Source: Pectobacterium brasiliense (lineage in GTDB: Bacteria; Pseudomonadota; Gammaproteobacteria; Enterobacterales; Enterobacteriaceae). From it: 34,032 bases of DNA. The notes under the pieces were generated by a model. That model saw nothing but the letters and a program-made list of their open reading frames with translations. It was not told the DNA's origin and ran no database searches. The stretch covers positions 1 through 34,032 of the forward strand of contig NZ_JACDSF010000008.1 in NCBI RefSeq assembly GCF_013449685.1, read 5' to 3'. How positions within the stretch are numbered: position 1 is the stretch's first letter; each line of letters begins with the position of its first letter. Below are positions 8,265-15,613 of the stretch, in pieces. The translations under genes and the position numbers were made by a program.

Positions 8265-9589
8265 AGTCCAATCGCCTGACGGATCACTGCCAGCGGGCGA
8301 CGGAACAAATAAACGGCAAGGGGAACATAGTCGCCGGAAATTTTTGCTGTGCCGCGTAGGCCGATACGTGGCGGTGTGTCAGTGAAACGTGCATCCAGAC
8401 GGTAGGCCAGATTACCGGCCGGTGTCTGTTCCGACTCATAGGCGATACGTTCTAACAATGCGGCGTGCGGCGTCAGTGGATCGCTGTCCAGAAACAGAGT
8501 AATAGGCGCCTCTTGCGGCAACTGGATGGCGTCGCCGACGTCCAACTCAATGCGTAACGCGGTGAGAGCGGGGTCTGCCAACTCCATCAAACGTTCGCCG
8601 GTGCGTACCGGCTTCCCCATCCAGCGCGTTGCGTCGGCAAATACCGCAATGCCATCCCGGTCAGCGCGGATTTCTGCGCGACCCAGCAAGGCATTCGCGT
8701 AATCGCGTTCCGCACGTTTTTGTGCCACCTGCGCGGCGAGAAAGTCGAGTCGGGCTTTGGAGTCTGCATCCTGAAACGCACGCTGAGAACTCGCACGATG
8801 CTCCGCTTCGGCGACGTTCAATGCACGTTCGGCTACATCTGCCTGGGCTTTCAGGGTTGTACTGTCAAAGCGAACCAACACCTCCCCTTTACGTACACTC
8901 TGGTTCGGTAACACCGTGAAGGATTGGATCACGCCGTCTAACGGGGCGGCGACAACACGGCCCTGATACGGAATAACCTCGGCGGGTGCCAACACGGATT
9001 GGCGCACTGGAATGAACAGGCAAGCGAGCAGTAGCAGCGCAGGGACGGCGATTTTCCACCGAGTCTGTCGGCGACGCCAGCGGGTCGTTTGTGGCTCGAG
9101 TGCCAGCCAGGCATGGCTAAAAGCCCCACTGAGCTGCTCTGCCAGCACGTGATCGGTACTCTGCCAGGGTTGCTCTCTTGCATACCAAATACCACCGAAG
9201 GGTTTCCCCTGACGATCGTTGAGGGGGGACCACAATGCCTCAGGGGCTGAGAGTGCCTGCCAATCTTTACGGCTTTGTTCATCAAGCTGTGAGGCTTCAA
9301 TCACCGCGCATTTAGCTAACGCTTTCTCATCCACTGACGACAACTGGGTGCAGGCACGTTCGATAAACGCAACAAAAGGGGCATGGGGTGCGGGTTGTGT
9401 GACACCAGTCACCGCGCGTACCCGGCCATTGATGATCAGTGCGGCATGGCGAAAACCAAACAGCGGCTGGCTGTCGTTGACGATGCAGTAGGCCAGCTCT
9501 TCGGTGCTCTTTGCGGTTCGTGCTTGTCGTTCAACGTCAAGAAAGCGGGCAAACACGGCGGTACTGGCAGAGGTTGGCGTGGTGCTCAC
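8261..9589 (-). CDS. HlyD-family membrane adaptor with N-terminal GAF-like domain
   Basis: The protein has 442 residues. It starts at a GTG at 9589 with GGAGG 5 nt upstream. The start overlaps the stop of the previous gene as GTGA, and its own stop overlaps the M50 start. Residues about 15-165 look like a cytosolic GAF-like sensory domain (FGFRHAALIINGRVRAV, then FGGIWYAREQPW). A single membrane helix lies at about 179-195. A barrel-sandwich domain follows (GVIQSFTVLPNQSVRKGEVLVRF, about 219-241), then a helical hairpin to about 310 and a beta-barrel. It is a periplasmic adaptor anchored in the inner membrane. The extra domain may let it respond to a cytosolic signal, or dock a partner. The GAF assignment is by pattern only. 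Confidence 0.82.
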   Translation of the reverse strand: MSTTPTSASTAVFARFLDVERQARTAKSTEELAYCIVNDSQPLFGFRHAALIINGRVRAVTGVTQPAPHAPFVAFIERACTQLSSVDEKALAKCAVIEASQLDEQSRKDWQALSAPEALWSPLNDRQGKPFGGIWYAREQPWQSTDHVLAEQLSGAFSHAWLALEPQTTRWRRRQTRWKIAVPALLLLACLFIPVRQSVLAPAEVIPYQGRVVAAPLDGVIQSFTVLPNQSVRKGEVLVRFDSTTLKAQADVAERALNVAEAEHRASSQRAFQDADSKARLDFLAAQVAQKRAERDYANALLGRAEIRADRDGIAVFADATRWMGKPVRTGERLMELADPALTALRIELDVGDAIQLPQEAPITLFLDSDPLTPHAALLERIAYESEQTPAGNLAYRLDARFTDTPPRIGLRGTAKISGDYVPLAVYLFRRPLAVIRQAIGL

Positions 9590-10389
9590 TGTGCCTCCGA
9601 AAATTGTGCTGTACCGCTCATACCTGCCATTAAGGTATTGTCCGTGTGGGCTAGCGTACCGGTGAGTCCTAGGGTTTGGCTGCTCTCATCAATGCGTGCA
9701 CCAAGCCGTGCGACTTTGGCTTGTAACGGTTTTCCGGTTTCATCCGGCGTGAAGGTAAAGACTAATCCGGGTTTGAGCACCGACAGAAGTCGTGATGGGA
9801 CTAGCAGGTTGATCTCTAGATTGCGGTTATTCACCACGTCCAGCAGTGGAGCGCCTTGCGCCACGCTCTCAAATGCCTGCGCACGGCGTTTCACCACCTG
9901 ACCGTCGAAGGGGGCTGTGATACGACAACGATTAACCTGAATCTGATAGACTTGGCTTTCTGCCTGAGCTTGTGCAAAGCGAGCTGCGGATAACGATACC
10001 GCGTGTCTCCCCACTGATTTCATCTGTTCCAACTGCTGATTTTGGCTTAGTTCCGCTTCTGCGGCGCGTGTAGCAGCAGACGCCGCAGCCAATTGAGCTT
10101 GGTAAATGGAACAGTCAAACCGTACCAACAGATCGCCTTTCTTGAAGGATTCCCCTTCTCTAAACGGTATTTCCACTATTCGTCCAGCCAGTTCGCTGGA
10201 CAGCGTGGCCTGTTCCACCGCGATCAGAATGCCGCGAGCCTGATTGTCAGTCGGCGTGAGAGACGGTGTGTCATGAGAGGGCGTTGCCAGAAGTGGGTCG
10301 CTCGTTTGCGCATGGGCCGCAAACGCGAATAAGGAAAGTGCCAGCAATGGGAAAGCGTGGCGAAATATTACGTTACTGAAACCATCCAC
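9586..10389 (-). CDS. Periplasmic HlyD/RND-type adaptor subunit with signal peptide
   Basis: The protein has 267 residues. The only reasonable start is GTG at 10389, with AAGG 9 nt upstream. The N-terminus has a Sec signal peptide with core FPLLALSLFAFAAHA and likely cleavage after AHA. The first lipoyl half (LSSELAGRIVEIPFREGESFKKGDLLVRFD) is at about 63-92. A short alpha-hairpin follows, then the second lipoyl half (APFDGQVVKRRAQAFESVAQGAPLLDV) and a beta-barrel. It is shorter than typical RND adaptors (about 350-400 residues), mainly because the hairpin is short. It is the first gene of the coupled trio with the GAF-HlyD and M50-HlyD genes, so it probably assembles with them into a trans-envelope channel using an outer-membrane factor encoded elsewhere. 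Confidence 0.85.
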   Translation of the reverse strand: MDGFSNVIFRHAFPLLALSLFAFAAHAQTSDPLLATPSHDTPSLTPTDNQARGILIAVEQATLSSELAGRIVEIPFREGESFKKGDLLVRFDCSIYQAQLAAASAATRAAEAELSQNQQLEQMKSVGRHAVSLSAARFAQAQAESQVYQIQVNRCRITAPFDGQVVKRRAQAFESVAQGAPLLDVVNNRNLEINLLVPSRLLSVLKPGLVFTFTPDETGKPLQAKVARLGARIDESSQTLGLTGTLAHTDNTLMAGMSGTAQFSEAQ

Positions 10390-10608
10390 ACTGATCTGCC
10401 TTATTTGTTGAGGTGTGTGCCACGTCAGAAAAGATAAAGGGGCTTTCTGAATTTTCGCTGATTAGCGGTGCTTATTTTGGGAAATATAATGGTACAAAAT
10501 GTGCTGAATTGACAACAGGAATAGAGCGCCGTTCTCGCCTTAGCTTGTGGCTTTAGCAAACGCTTGTGTGATTTGAGGCTCGGTGGAGAGTTGCACCTGA
10601 AAATAACA

Positions 10609-10627
10609 GGGGACAGCGATGCTGCCC
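10609..10627 (-). terminator. Weak hairpin after the DUF4034 gene
   Basis: CAGC at 10614-10617 pairs with GCTG at 10621-10624, extended by GGG/CCC around a bulged A. On the minus strand the hairpin is followed by a loose T-rich run. It could end the DUF4034 transcript before the HlyD trio. The rest of 10390-10681 shows no gene. Confidence 0.3.
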
Positions 10628-10681
10628 ACTAACACGATGTGCTTGATTTTCCTTACGATAAGAGAGGAAACCCGTCGTGGC

Positions 10682-12763
10682 CTACTGATGCTCCTGATGA
10701 GCATCATCGCCAAATGTGATCGCTCGTCCACGCGCATCCATTTTCGCTTTGTCGCGGTTGAAGCCCATTTTGGCGCGAACGCCGCCGAGCATGCCGCTGC
10801 GTTGATAGATTTCGTTCGCCCGATCGTGGTTGTACTGGCTATCGGGGCTGATTTCCAGTGCACGATCGATCCACACTTTGGCCAGATAGCTATTCTGAGC
10901 CACGCCCGCCCCGTTACGGAAAGCATATGCGTAGTAACCTGCCGCATAGTCGCGGTTATCATCATCGTCGTCGTCCCATAATTCGGGCAGGACGACATCC
11001 ACACAGCGCGTCTGATCTTCTGGGAGGTTGCTAAACAACCAGAGAGTACTGAGCTCTCTTGCCGAGCGTTGCCACACGGTTCTGCCCAGATTAGGGCTAC
11101 GCAATACGCTGAACAGCAGTGTGCTGGCACGCTCATATTGTTCCGGTGTCAGCGTGTCATTTTCATTGATCAGATTATAGGCCACGTTGTACATGCTAAT
11201 GACATGACCTTTCTCTGCCGACACCCCCTTCCAATAGCGTGATTTTTCGTGATCTTCATAAGGTGAAGGGTTGCGGCCGTGCATGCGTGATAGATGGCCC
11301 GAATAAAGGTCACCGAGTGATGCCATTGAGGAGACGTCCCCCCAGCTCGCGGCTTCGTGTAAAAGAAAGACCCCTGCCTCTTCAGAAACGGATTCGAACA
11401 GGTTAGCGGCCGCCTGACCGAAGTTTGTATCTGATTTCATGAAGCGGCAACGTGCGAGCAGCGCATCGCTATCAAATTGGCCTTTTGCGATACCGTAGAA
11501 GCCAAATTTACTGGCGAGCGCGGCGATAGCGGTCTCATACGCTGAATCCGCCCACGCCTGACAGCGTTCCAGAAATTTTGGCATTAAATTAAAGCTATCT
11601 TCAATACCGGCAAAGTTCACACAGCTGATTAAGGTGTCGAGCATGCCCTCATCAGGGTGTGATTCAGGAAGATCAACCTGCCATGCTTCAACCATCAGGT
11701 CATAAGCCTTCTGCATATCGACCTTATTCCAGTGGATCTCGCCATCTTCTTCAGTTCGCGCATACGTGCTGAGGAAGCTGGCATATTGGCGTAGTACCTT
11801 AGCCCGAACATCCCCATCAAGTTCAAGCGTCAGCAGCCAGTCGAAGGTTTTTCGGCAGTACGCCACATTTTCCGTGTCCTGGGCATCGGGCAAGAGCACG
11901 TCATAGCCAATGTAGTCCCAACACTGCGTCACGCGCAGGCTGTTACGTTCTGACTCTGTCAGTGCTTCGCACAGTGGCCCATCAATAAATTCAGTCATTA
12001 TTTCATGACTACCACCCCAGCGTGGATACAGGAAGTAAACGCACTCTTTGCGAATCGCTAAGTCTTGAGGACGAGTAGCTAAGGTGACGCGCAGCCAGTA
12101 GTGCATGGGCTCTTCCCATTCGTGCTCTTCTCTGGCTGGCAGAGGAGCGGGCAACGCGACAGGAAGCTCAACAAGCGCGGGTGCGCCTTCATTACGCAGG
12201 TGCTGTAGACCTGCCTCCCAAAGCTCGGGCTCAATCTGCGCCTGACGCTGTGCGTAGGTCAGCGGTTTACCGCCTTGCAGTAGGACACCCAGCCACTGTG
12301 GTTCGCCTAAATAGCAGGTCAGACGAAACAGACGTGAAAAGGTCAGGGCAGGTCGCTGATGTAGCGCATTGGCGCGAAGGTAAGCCGCGACGCCCAGATC
12401 GCGAGCCAGTTCCGCGCCCATCCAGCGATCGTCTTCGACATATTCTCCGCCGTTTGAGGTACGAATCCGCGCGGCGGCGTTCTCCCAATATTGCCCGGTG
12501 AGATGATGCGCGTGATAGCTTTCAGGGTAGGCGGCAACCCAGGACTGTAAATGCGACAGGATATCGGCATCAGGTACTGCTGGGTCAAAGAGCGAATTTA
12601 CGTGCCAGAGATAGGTATAAGGCAGATTAGGGCCGTCCAGCCAAACCTGATGTTCTTGTTCCAGCAAGGTATCAAGCGCATCGAATTGATGTGTCGCGAA
12701 CATGTCGCGCACCTGCGCGCGGCGCTTAACCAATGCGGTGAGTGAGTCAGAAATTGATGTCAT
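10682..12763 (-). CDS. DUF4034 protein with Sel1-like repeats
   Basis: The protein has 693 residues with no signal peptide or membrane segment, so it is cytoplasmic. The N-terminal half fits DUF4034: FDALDTLLEQE near 27-37, a helical-repeat pattern, and the hallmark YPRWGGS at 246-252. The C-terminal part has Sel1/TPR-like helical repeats (SMASLGDLYSGH, then SRYWKGVSAEKGHVISMYNVAYNL, and AAGYYAYAFRNGAGVAQNSYLAKVWIDRA in the last quarter). An acidic run of six Asp precedes the last repeat. The ATG at 12763 has no clear Shine-Dalgarno sequence, so the start is less certain. It lies upstream of the HlyD trio on the same strand with a 292-bp gap, so it may be a separate unit. Proteins of this kind usually act as scaffolds. 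No specific function is known to me. Confidence 0.8.
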   Translation of the reverse strand: MTSISDSLTALVKRRAQVRDMFATHQFDALDTLLEQEHQVWLDGPNLPYTYLWHVNSLFDPAVPDADILSHLQSWVAAYPESYHAHHLTGQYWENAAARIRTSNGGEYVEDDRWMGAELARDLGVAAYLRANALHQRPALTFSRLFRLTCYLGEPQWLGVLLQGGKPLTYAQRQAQIEPELWEAGLQHLRNEGAPALVELPVALPAPLPAREEHEWEEPMHYWLRVTLATRPQDLAIRKECVYFLYPRWGGSHEIMTEFIDGPLCEALTESERNSLRVTQCWDYIGYDVLLPDAQDTENVAYCRKTFDWLLTLELDGDVRAKVLRQYASFLSTYARTEEDGEIHWNKVDMQKAYDLMVEAWQVDLPESHPDEGMLDTLISCVNFAGIEDSFNLMPKFLERCQAWADSAYETAIAALASKFGFYGIAKGQFDSDALLARCRFMKSDTNFGQAAANLFESVSEEAGVFLLHEAASWGDVSSMASLGDLYSGHLSRMHGRNPSPYEDHEKSRYWKGVSAEKGHVISMYNVAYNLINENDTLTPEQYERASTLLFSVLRSPNLGRTVWQRSARELSTLWLFSNLPEDQTRCVDVVLPELWDDDDDDNRDYAAGYYAYAFRNGAGVAQNSYLAKVWIDRALEISPDSQYNHDRANEIYQRSGMLGGVRAKMGFNRDKAKMDARGRAITFGDDAHQEHQ

Positions 12764-12868
12764 AGCGTAAATTCTTAGCCTGTTGTTGAGTCATCATGCC
12801 GACAACATCGCGCGTGATAAGCGGCATGTGCAGGCAAGATTTCGGGGATTACTGTGTTGTATCTACTT

Positions 12869-12887
12869 GATAATGATTACAGTTATA
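12869..12887 (-). promoter_or_regulatory. Fur-box-like sequence overlapping a candidate -10 for the DUF4034 gene
   Basis: The plus strand reads GATAATGATTACAGTTATA, 14 of 19 matches to the Fur consensus GATAATGATAATCATTATC. On the minus strand its first bases are TATAAC, preceded by GG, a possible -10 about 120 nt before the ATG at 12763. Iron control of this gene is therefore possible but unproven. Confidence 0.35.
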
Positions 12888-12912
12888 CCAACAAACCGGT
12901 ATTCAGACAGTG

Positions 12913-12934
12913 TTATTTACATAAATGTAAATAA
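12913..12934. promoter_or_regulatory. Perfect 10-bp inverted repeat, operator-like
   Basis: TTATTTACAT and ATGTAAATAA are separated by AA. The dyad lies just upstream of the candidate promoter of the DUF4034 gene, about 26 bp from the Fur-like box. It has the form of a dimeric-regulator site. I cannot name the regulator. Confidence 0.4.
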
Positions 12935-13205
12935 TCGTTTAAAACGGTGTAAATGGGGAAGGGAAGAGGAAATGGTGGGCTACGCTCATTGAGACCATGA
13001 TGGTCTGGCATGCAGTGAATGAGGCTTTATGCATGACGCTCCTCTTAAGGGCATCATTGCCCGCGGGTTTATTGGCGATGGCTTATTAATGACTATCCGA
13101 TGACGACCTCGTGGATGCCAAAAACCGATTGGCTGTCACATAGCTCATCAACAATACGAAAGACAGAGGATACTGGAAACTGTATTCATGATCGCAGAGG
13201 ATGAA

Positions 13206-13295
13206 TGCAATGATTACGATCTGCTGCTCGTCAAACGGCGCGCACCGCAGATGAAGCTGATGCGCGTGTGGCGTCAGGGCGTGCGTGTATTCTGA
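13206..13295 (+). pseudogene. Remnant: C-terminal tail of PhnM
   Basis: The frame ending at TGA 13293-13295 encodes DYDLLLVKRRAPQMKLMRVW followed by RQGVRVF. This looks like the last strand-rich residues of the PhnM amidohydrolase (alpha-D-ribose 1-methylphosphonate 5-triphosphate diphosphatase), which typically end ADLLLV...V..VWR.G.RV. Upstream the frame loses resemblance, so only the tail survives. It is followed 2 nt later by a phnN-like start, the usual phnM-phnN order. Confidence 0.5.
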
Positions 13296-13297
13296 TC

Positions 13298-13372
13298 ATG
13301 CCGAAACTCATCTACCTCATTGGGCCTTCCGGCGCAGGCAAAGACAGCCTGCTGTGGGCGATACGCCAACTG
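13298..13372 (+). pseudogene. Remnant: first 25 codons of PhnN
   Basis: ATG at 13298 begins MPKLIYLIGPSGAGKDSLLW, matching the start of ribose 1,5-bisphosphate phosphokinase PhnN, including its P-loop GPSGAGKDS. The intact enzyme is about 185 residues. Here the resemblance ends near codon 25, where the sequence runs into a LysR fragment in another frame. It cannot make an active enzyme. Confidence 0.7.
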
Positions 13373-13385
13373 GCGCTGCCACGCC

Positions 13386-13713
13386 TGTCTGGTTTTCCGC
13401 TATCCCACAGATGGACGTTTTCTTCCCTGGACATTTATGGTCAATGGGCAACCTGTTAACGTGAAGCTCAACCCCAAGTTTATCAGTGATGATATTGATA
13501 TTATTGTAAAAATAGCAGTAAACGGAGGCGGCGTTACCCGTCCGGCAAGCTTTGTTGCCCAGCCGTTGATAGACAGTGGTCAACTCACGCCTTTGTTCTG
13601 CTCGTAACCACGTAGAGTCTTTACCGATGAATATTTATGCCTGTGTCAATGAACGTTCGGCACTGAATTCAAAGGTAAGGGCCTTTATTGCGTTTTTAGA
13701 AGCTGAGATTTAA
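13386..13713 (+). pseudogene. Remnant: C-terminal third of a LysR-family regulator, frameshifted
   Basis: From 13386 the frame encodes CLVFRYPTDGRFLPWTF, then DDIDIIVKIAVNGGGVTRPA and SFVAQPLIDSGQLTPLF. This is the effector-binding domain pattern of the LysR branch with a GR..PW.F signature. The frame stops at 13605-13607. The expected end continues in another frame: ARNHVESLP and MNIYACVNERSALNSKVRAF, stopping at 13711-13713. A one-base shift near 13597 explains this. The DNA-binding half is absent, replaced by the phnN remnant, so the gene is dead. Confidence 0.72.
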
Positions 13714-14136
13714 GACGAGGGCGCAGCGATTTTCTGCGTAAATGCAGGATCAGTGCTAGGCTGGTTTTTTTGAGTTAGTAGTGCTGGAATCGGGGTTGTA
13801 TCGACGATTAACGTGCTTTTTATTATTGTTTTTGTTGATATTTATCGCAAGTAGCGCCCCATTAAAGCCCCCATAAAAATCGCTTTTTTTGTGATGATTG
13901 TCGCGATGAATCGGTGTTTTAGCGGTTAACGGCGCTAAAAACGTGGTTTCATCTCCTATGCAGGCAACAGCCGATACCTCTCTGTGTTGAATATCTTTTA
14001 AACGTAGACTTGATATGTCAGATTCGTGATTTTTGAGATAATAAAAAATGATATTATTTATAATGTATTGATTATATTGGTATTTTAAATATTATTTTGA
14101 GATATCGTCATGCTCTATTTGAGATAACTACGTATC
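13714..14136. other. AT-rich gene-free region before the Fic gene
   Basis: No coding sequence is convincing. The last ~150 bp is very AT-rich and holds three TTTGAGATA repeats. This is probably the Fic promoter region, but no clear -35/-10 pair stands out. Confidence 0.55.
14032..14126. promoter_or_regulatory. Three direct repeats TTTGAGATA upstream of the Fic gene
   Basis: Exact copies lie at 14032-14040, 14096-14104 and 14118-14126. The last two are 22 bp apart (about two helical turns), and the third ends 10 bp before the ATG, over the ribosome-binding region. They are placed like an operator. The winged-helix domain of the Fic protein itself is a candidate binder (inference). Confidence 0.45.
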
Positions 14137-15279
14137 ATGGCTCAATTTAATCACTTTGAACTCTCGCTCCTGAACCCCAGTTTTGACTCCCCTTTGGTCG
14201 ATGCGCTGACGGAACTGGAGATCCTTCGGCATCTGAGGTTGGAAACGGATGTTCACCCTATTCTGTTTGCGCAGTTGAAAGCCGTTTTCCACATGCTGGA
14301 GAGTTTGGGTTCTGCGAGGATTGAGGGAAACCACACCACGCTTGCCGACTATGTGGAAAGCAAAGTTGAAGGAACACAGGGTTCGACGGATCAGCTCAAA
14401 GAAATCAACAATATTGAAGCCGCGATGGAATTCATCGACGAGCATCTAAATAATGGTGATGAGATAACGGAATATTTTATCCGCGAGCTACATAGCCTGG
14501 CGGTTGTCGGGCTGCAACAGGAAGGCGACAGAACGCCCAGTGCTTATCGACAACATAACGTCAGCATCGCTCAGTCTGACCATTTACCGCCGGATCATAT
14601 CCATGTTCCTGACTATATGTCAGAACTGACCGCCTTTATTAACCGTGCTGATAAACCAAAATATGATCTGATGAAAATTGCGCTGGTGCATCACCGCTTC
14701 GGCTGGATACACCCCTTTGGCAACGGTAATGGCAGAACGGTCAGACTGCTGACCTATGCGTTATTGATCAAGTATGGTTTTAATGTGCAGGCAGGTGGCC
14801 GGGTTCTTAATCCGACAGCGGTATTTTGTAACGATCGCGAGCGTTATTACGCCATGCTGTCGTTAGCGGATAAAGGAACTGGGCAGGGATTAGAAGAATG
14901 GTGTTTATATGTACTTTCGGGAATTTCATCTGAGTTGAAGAAAGTCGATCAACTGACAAATCATGCTTTTTTGAGTACGAAAATACTGTATCCGGCGATC
15001 GACTTTTCATCTGAAAGAGGGCTAATAAACCCGTTGGAATCTAAAGTTCTTAAACGCGCTGTCGAGCTAGGGACGATAAAAGCGGGTGATCTCCGTACCG
15101 CTTTACCTGGCATGAAACCAGCGCAGGTGACTTATCAGCTCGGTAAATTGATTGACCGGGGACTGCTCCAACCAGTGGAAGAAGGTGCTCGTTCCTATAC
15201 GGCGAAGTTTTCTAACTCATATCTGATTCGTGGGGTGATTAAGGTTCTGAAGGAAGAAGGGGTTATTCCTGATTTGTGA
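14137..15279 (+). CDS. Fic-domain protein with C-terminal winged-helix domain
   Basis: The protein has 380 residues. Fic enzymes usually transfer AMP from ATP to a target protein. The core motif is HPFGNGNGR at 192-200, then TVR. Canonical Fic proteins have Asp or Glu at the fifth position for Mg binding, but here it is Asn196. An inhibitory-helix motif [S/T]xxxE[G/N] is seen as SARIEG at 59-64, N-terminal to the core, which makes this a class II (self-inhibited) type. Residues about 300-375 form a probable winged helix ([39 protein letters not shown]). The Shine-Dalgarno sequence is weak (GAG about 13 nt upstream). It stands alone on the plus strand, between decayed DNA and tRNA-Phe. It may be a stress or toxin-like AMPylator, possibly self-regulated. 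The target is unknown. Confidence 0.9.
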   Translation: MAQFNHFELSLLNPSFDSPLVDALTELEILRHLRLETDVHPILFAQLKAVFHMLESLGSARIEGNHTTLADYVESKVEGTQGSTDQLKEINNIEAAMEFIDEHLNNGDEITEYFIRELHSLAVVGLQQEGDRTPSAYRQHNVSIAQSDHLPPDHIHVPDYMSELTAFINRADKPKYDLMKIALVHHRFGWIHPFGNGNGRTVRLLTYALLIKYGFNVQAGGRVLNPTAVFCNDRERYYAMLSLADKGTGQGLEEWCLYVLSGISSELKKVDQLTNHAFLSTKILYPAIDFSSERGLINPLESKVLKRAVELGTIKAGDLRTALPGMKPAQVTYQLGKLIDRGLLQPVEEGARSYTAKFSNSYLIRGVIKVLKEEGVIPDL

Positions 15280-15332
15280 TGTGTCCTTACTCATTTGTCG
15301 TTCGATGGACATCCCATAATCCCAAAAGCAAA

Positions 15333-15358
15333 AAACCAGCCGTTAGGCTGGTTTCTTT
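15333..15358. terminator. Bidirectional terminator between the Fic gene and tRNA-Phe
   Basis: AAACCAGCC (15333-15341) and GGCTGGTTT (15346-15354) form a perfect 9-bp stem with loop GTTA. A T-rich run follows on the plus strand, and six T residues on the minus strand. It serves the Fic gene and the tRNA transcript. Confidence 0.85.
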
Positions 15359-15365
15359 AAATGAG

Positions 15366-15441
15366 TGGTGCCCGGACTCGGAATCGAACCAAGGACACGA
15401 GGATTTTCAATCCTCTGCTCTACCGACTGAGCTATCCGGGC
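15366..15441 (-). tRNA. pheU: tRNA-Phe (anticodon GAA)
   Basis: The minus strand starts GCCCGGATAGCTCAGTCGG and ends TCCGGGCACCA, 76 nt with an encoded CCA. The acceptor stem GCCCGGA/TCCGGGC, the D-loop, the anticodon loop TTGAAAA with anticodon GAA, and the T-arm GGTTCGATTCC are all present. The symbol rests on E. coli synteny: pheU lies next to yjdC-dsbD-cutA there too. The 3' end faces the accessory region at lower coordinates. Confidence 0.97.
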
Positions 15442-15451
15442 AACGGGGCGC

Positions 15452-15480
15452 ATTAAACCTTAATCCCGTATGATCGTCAA
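15452..15480 (-). promoter_or_regulatory. Sigma-70 promoter of tRNA-Phe
   Basis: On the minus strand, TTGACG (15480-15475) and TTTAAT (15457-15452) are separated by exactly 17 bp. They are followed by the GC-rich discriminator GCGCCCC, typical of stringently controlled stable-RNA promoters, about 10 bp before the mature tRNA. Confidence 0.8.
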
Positions 15481-15613
15481 CCCTATTTAGGGAAAAGCTG
15501 TTCAACTGCTTAACTTTACGGCAATCTGATCGGGTAGGCGTCGATTTTGCACAAATCTTCCAGAATTGATGCCTATGAACGGGTAATGCTGATAGCGAAA
15601 AGAGGGGAGCGAG

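Noticed and set aside
12783..12992. 69-codon plus-strand frame upstream of the DUF4034 gene
   Set aside because: No ribosome site or family pattern. It covers the likely promoter and operator sequences of the divergent gene.
13268..13607. Short plus-strand frames as intact small genes
   Set aside because: They are fragments of phnN and a LysR gene joined out of frame, so they are treated as pseudogene remnants.
14110..14127. Five-codon upstream frame (MLYLR) before the Fic gene
   Set aside because: It has no ribosome site, and such short frames are expected by chance. It is only notable for overlapping the third TTTGAGATA repeat.
15276..15473. 65-codon frame overlapping tRNA-Phe
   Set aside because: The translation (PDSESNQGHEDFQSSALPTE) is the well-known false protein read from the antisense of a tRNA gene.
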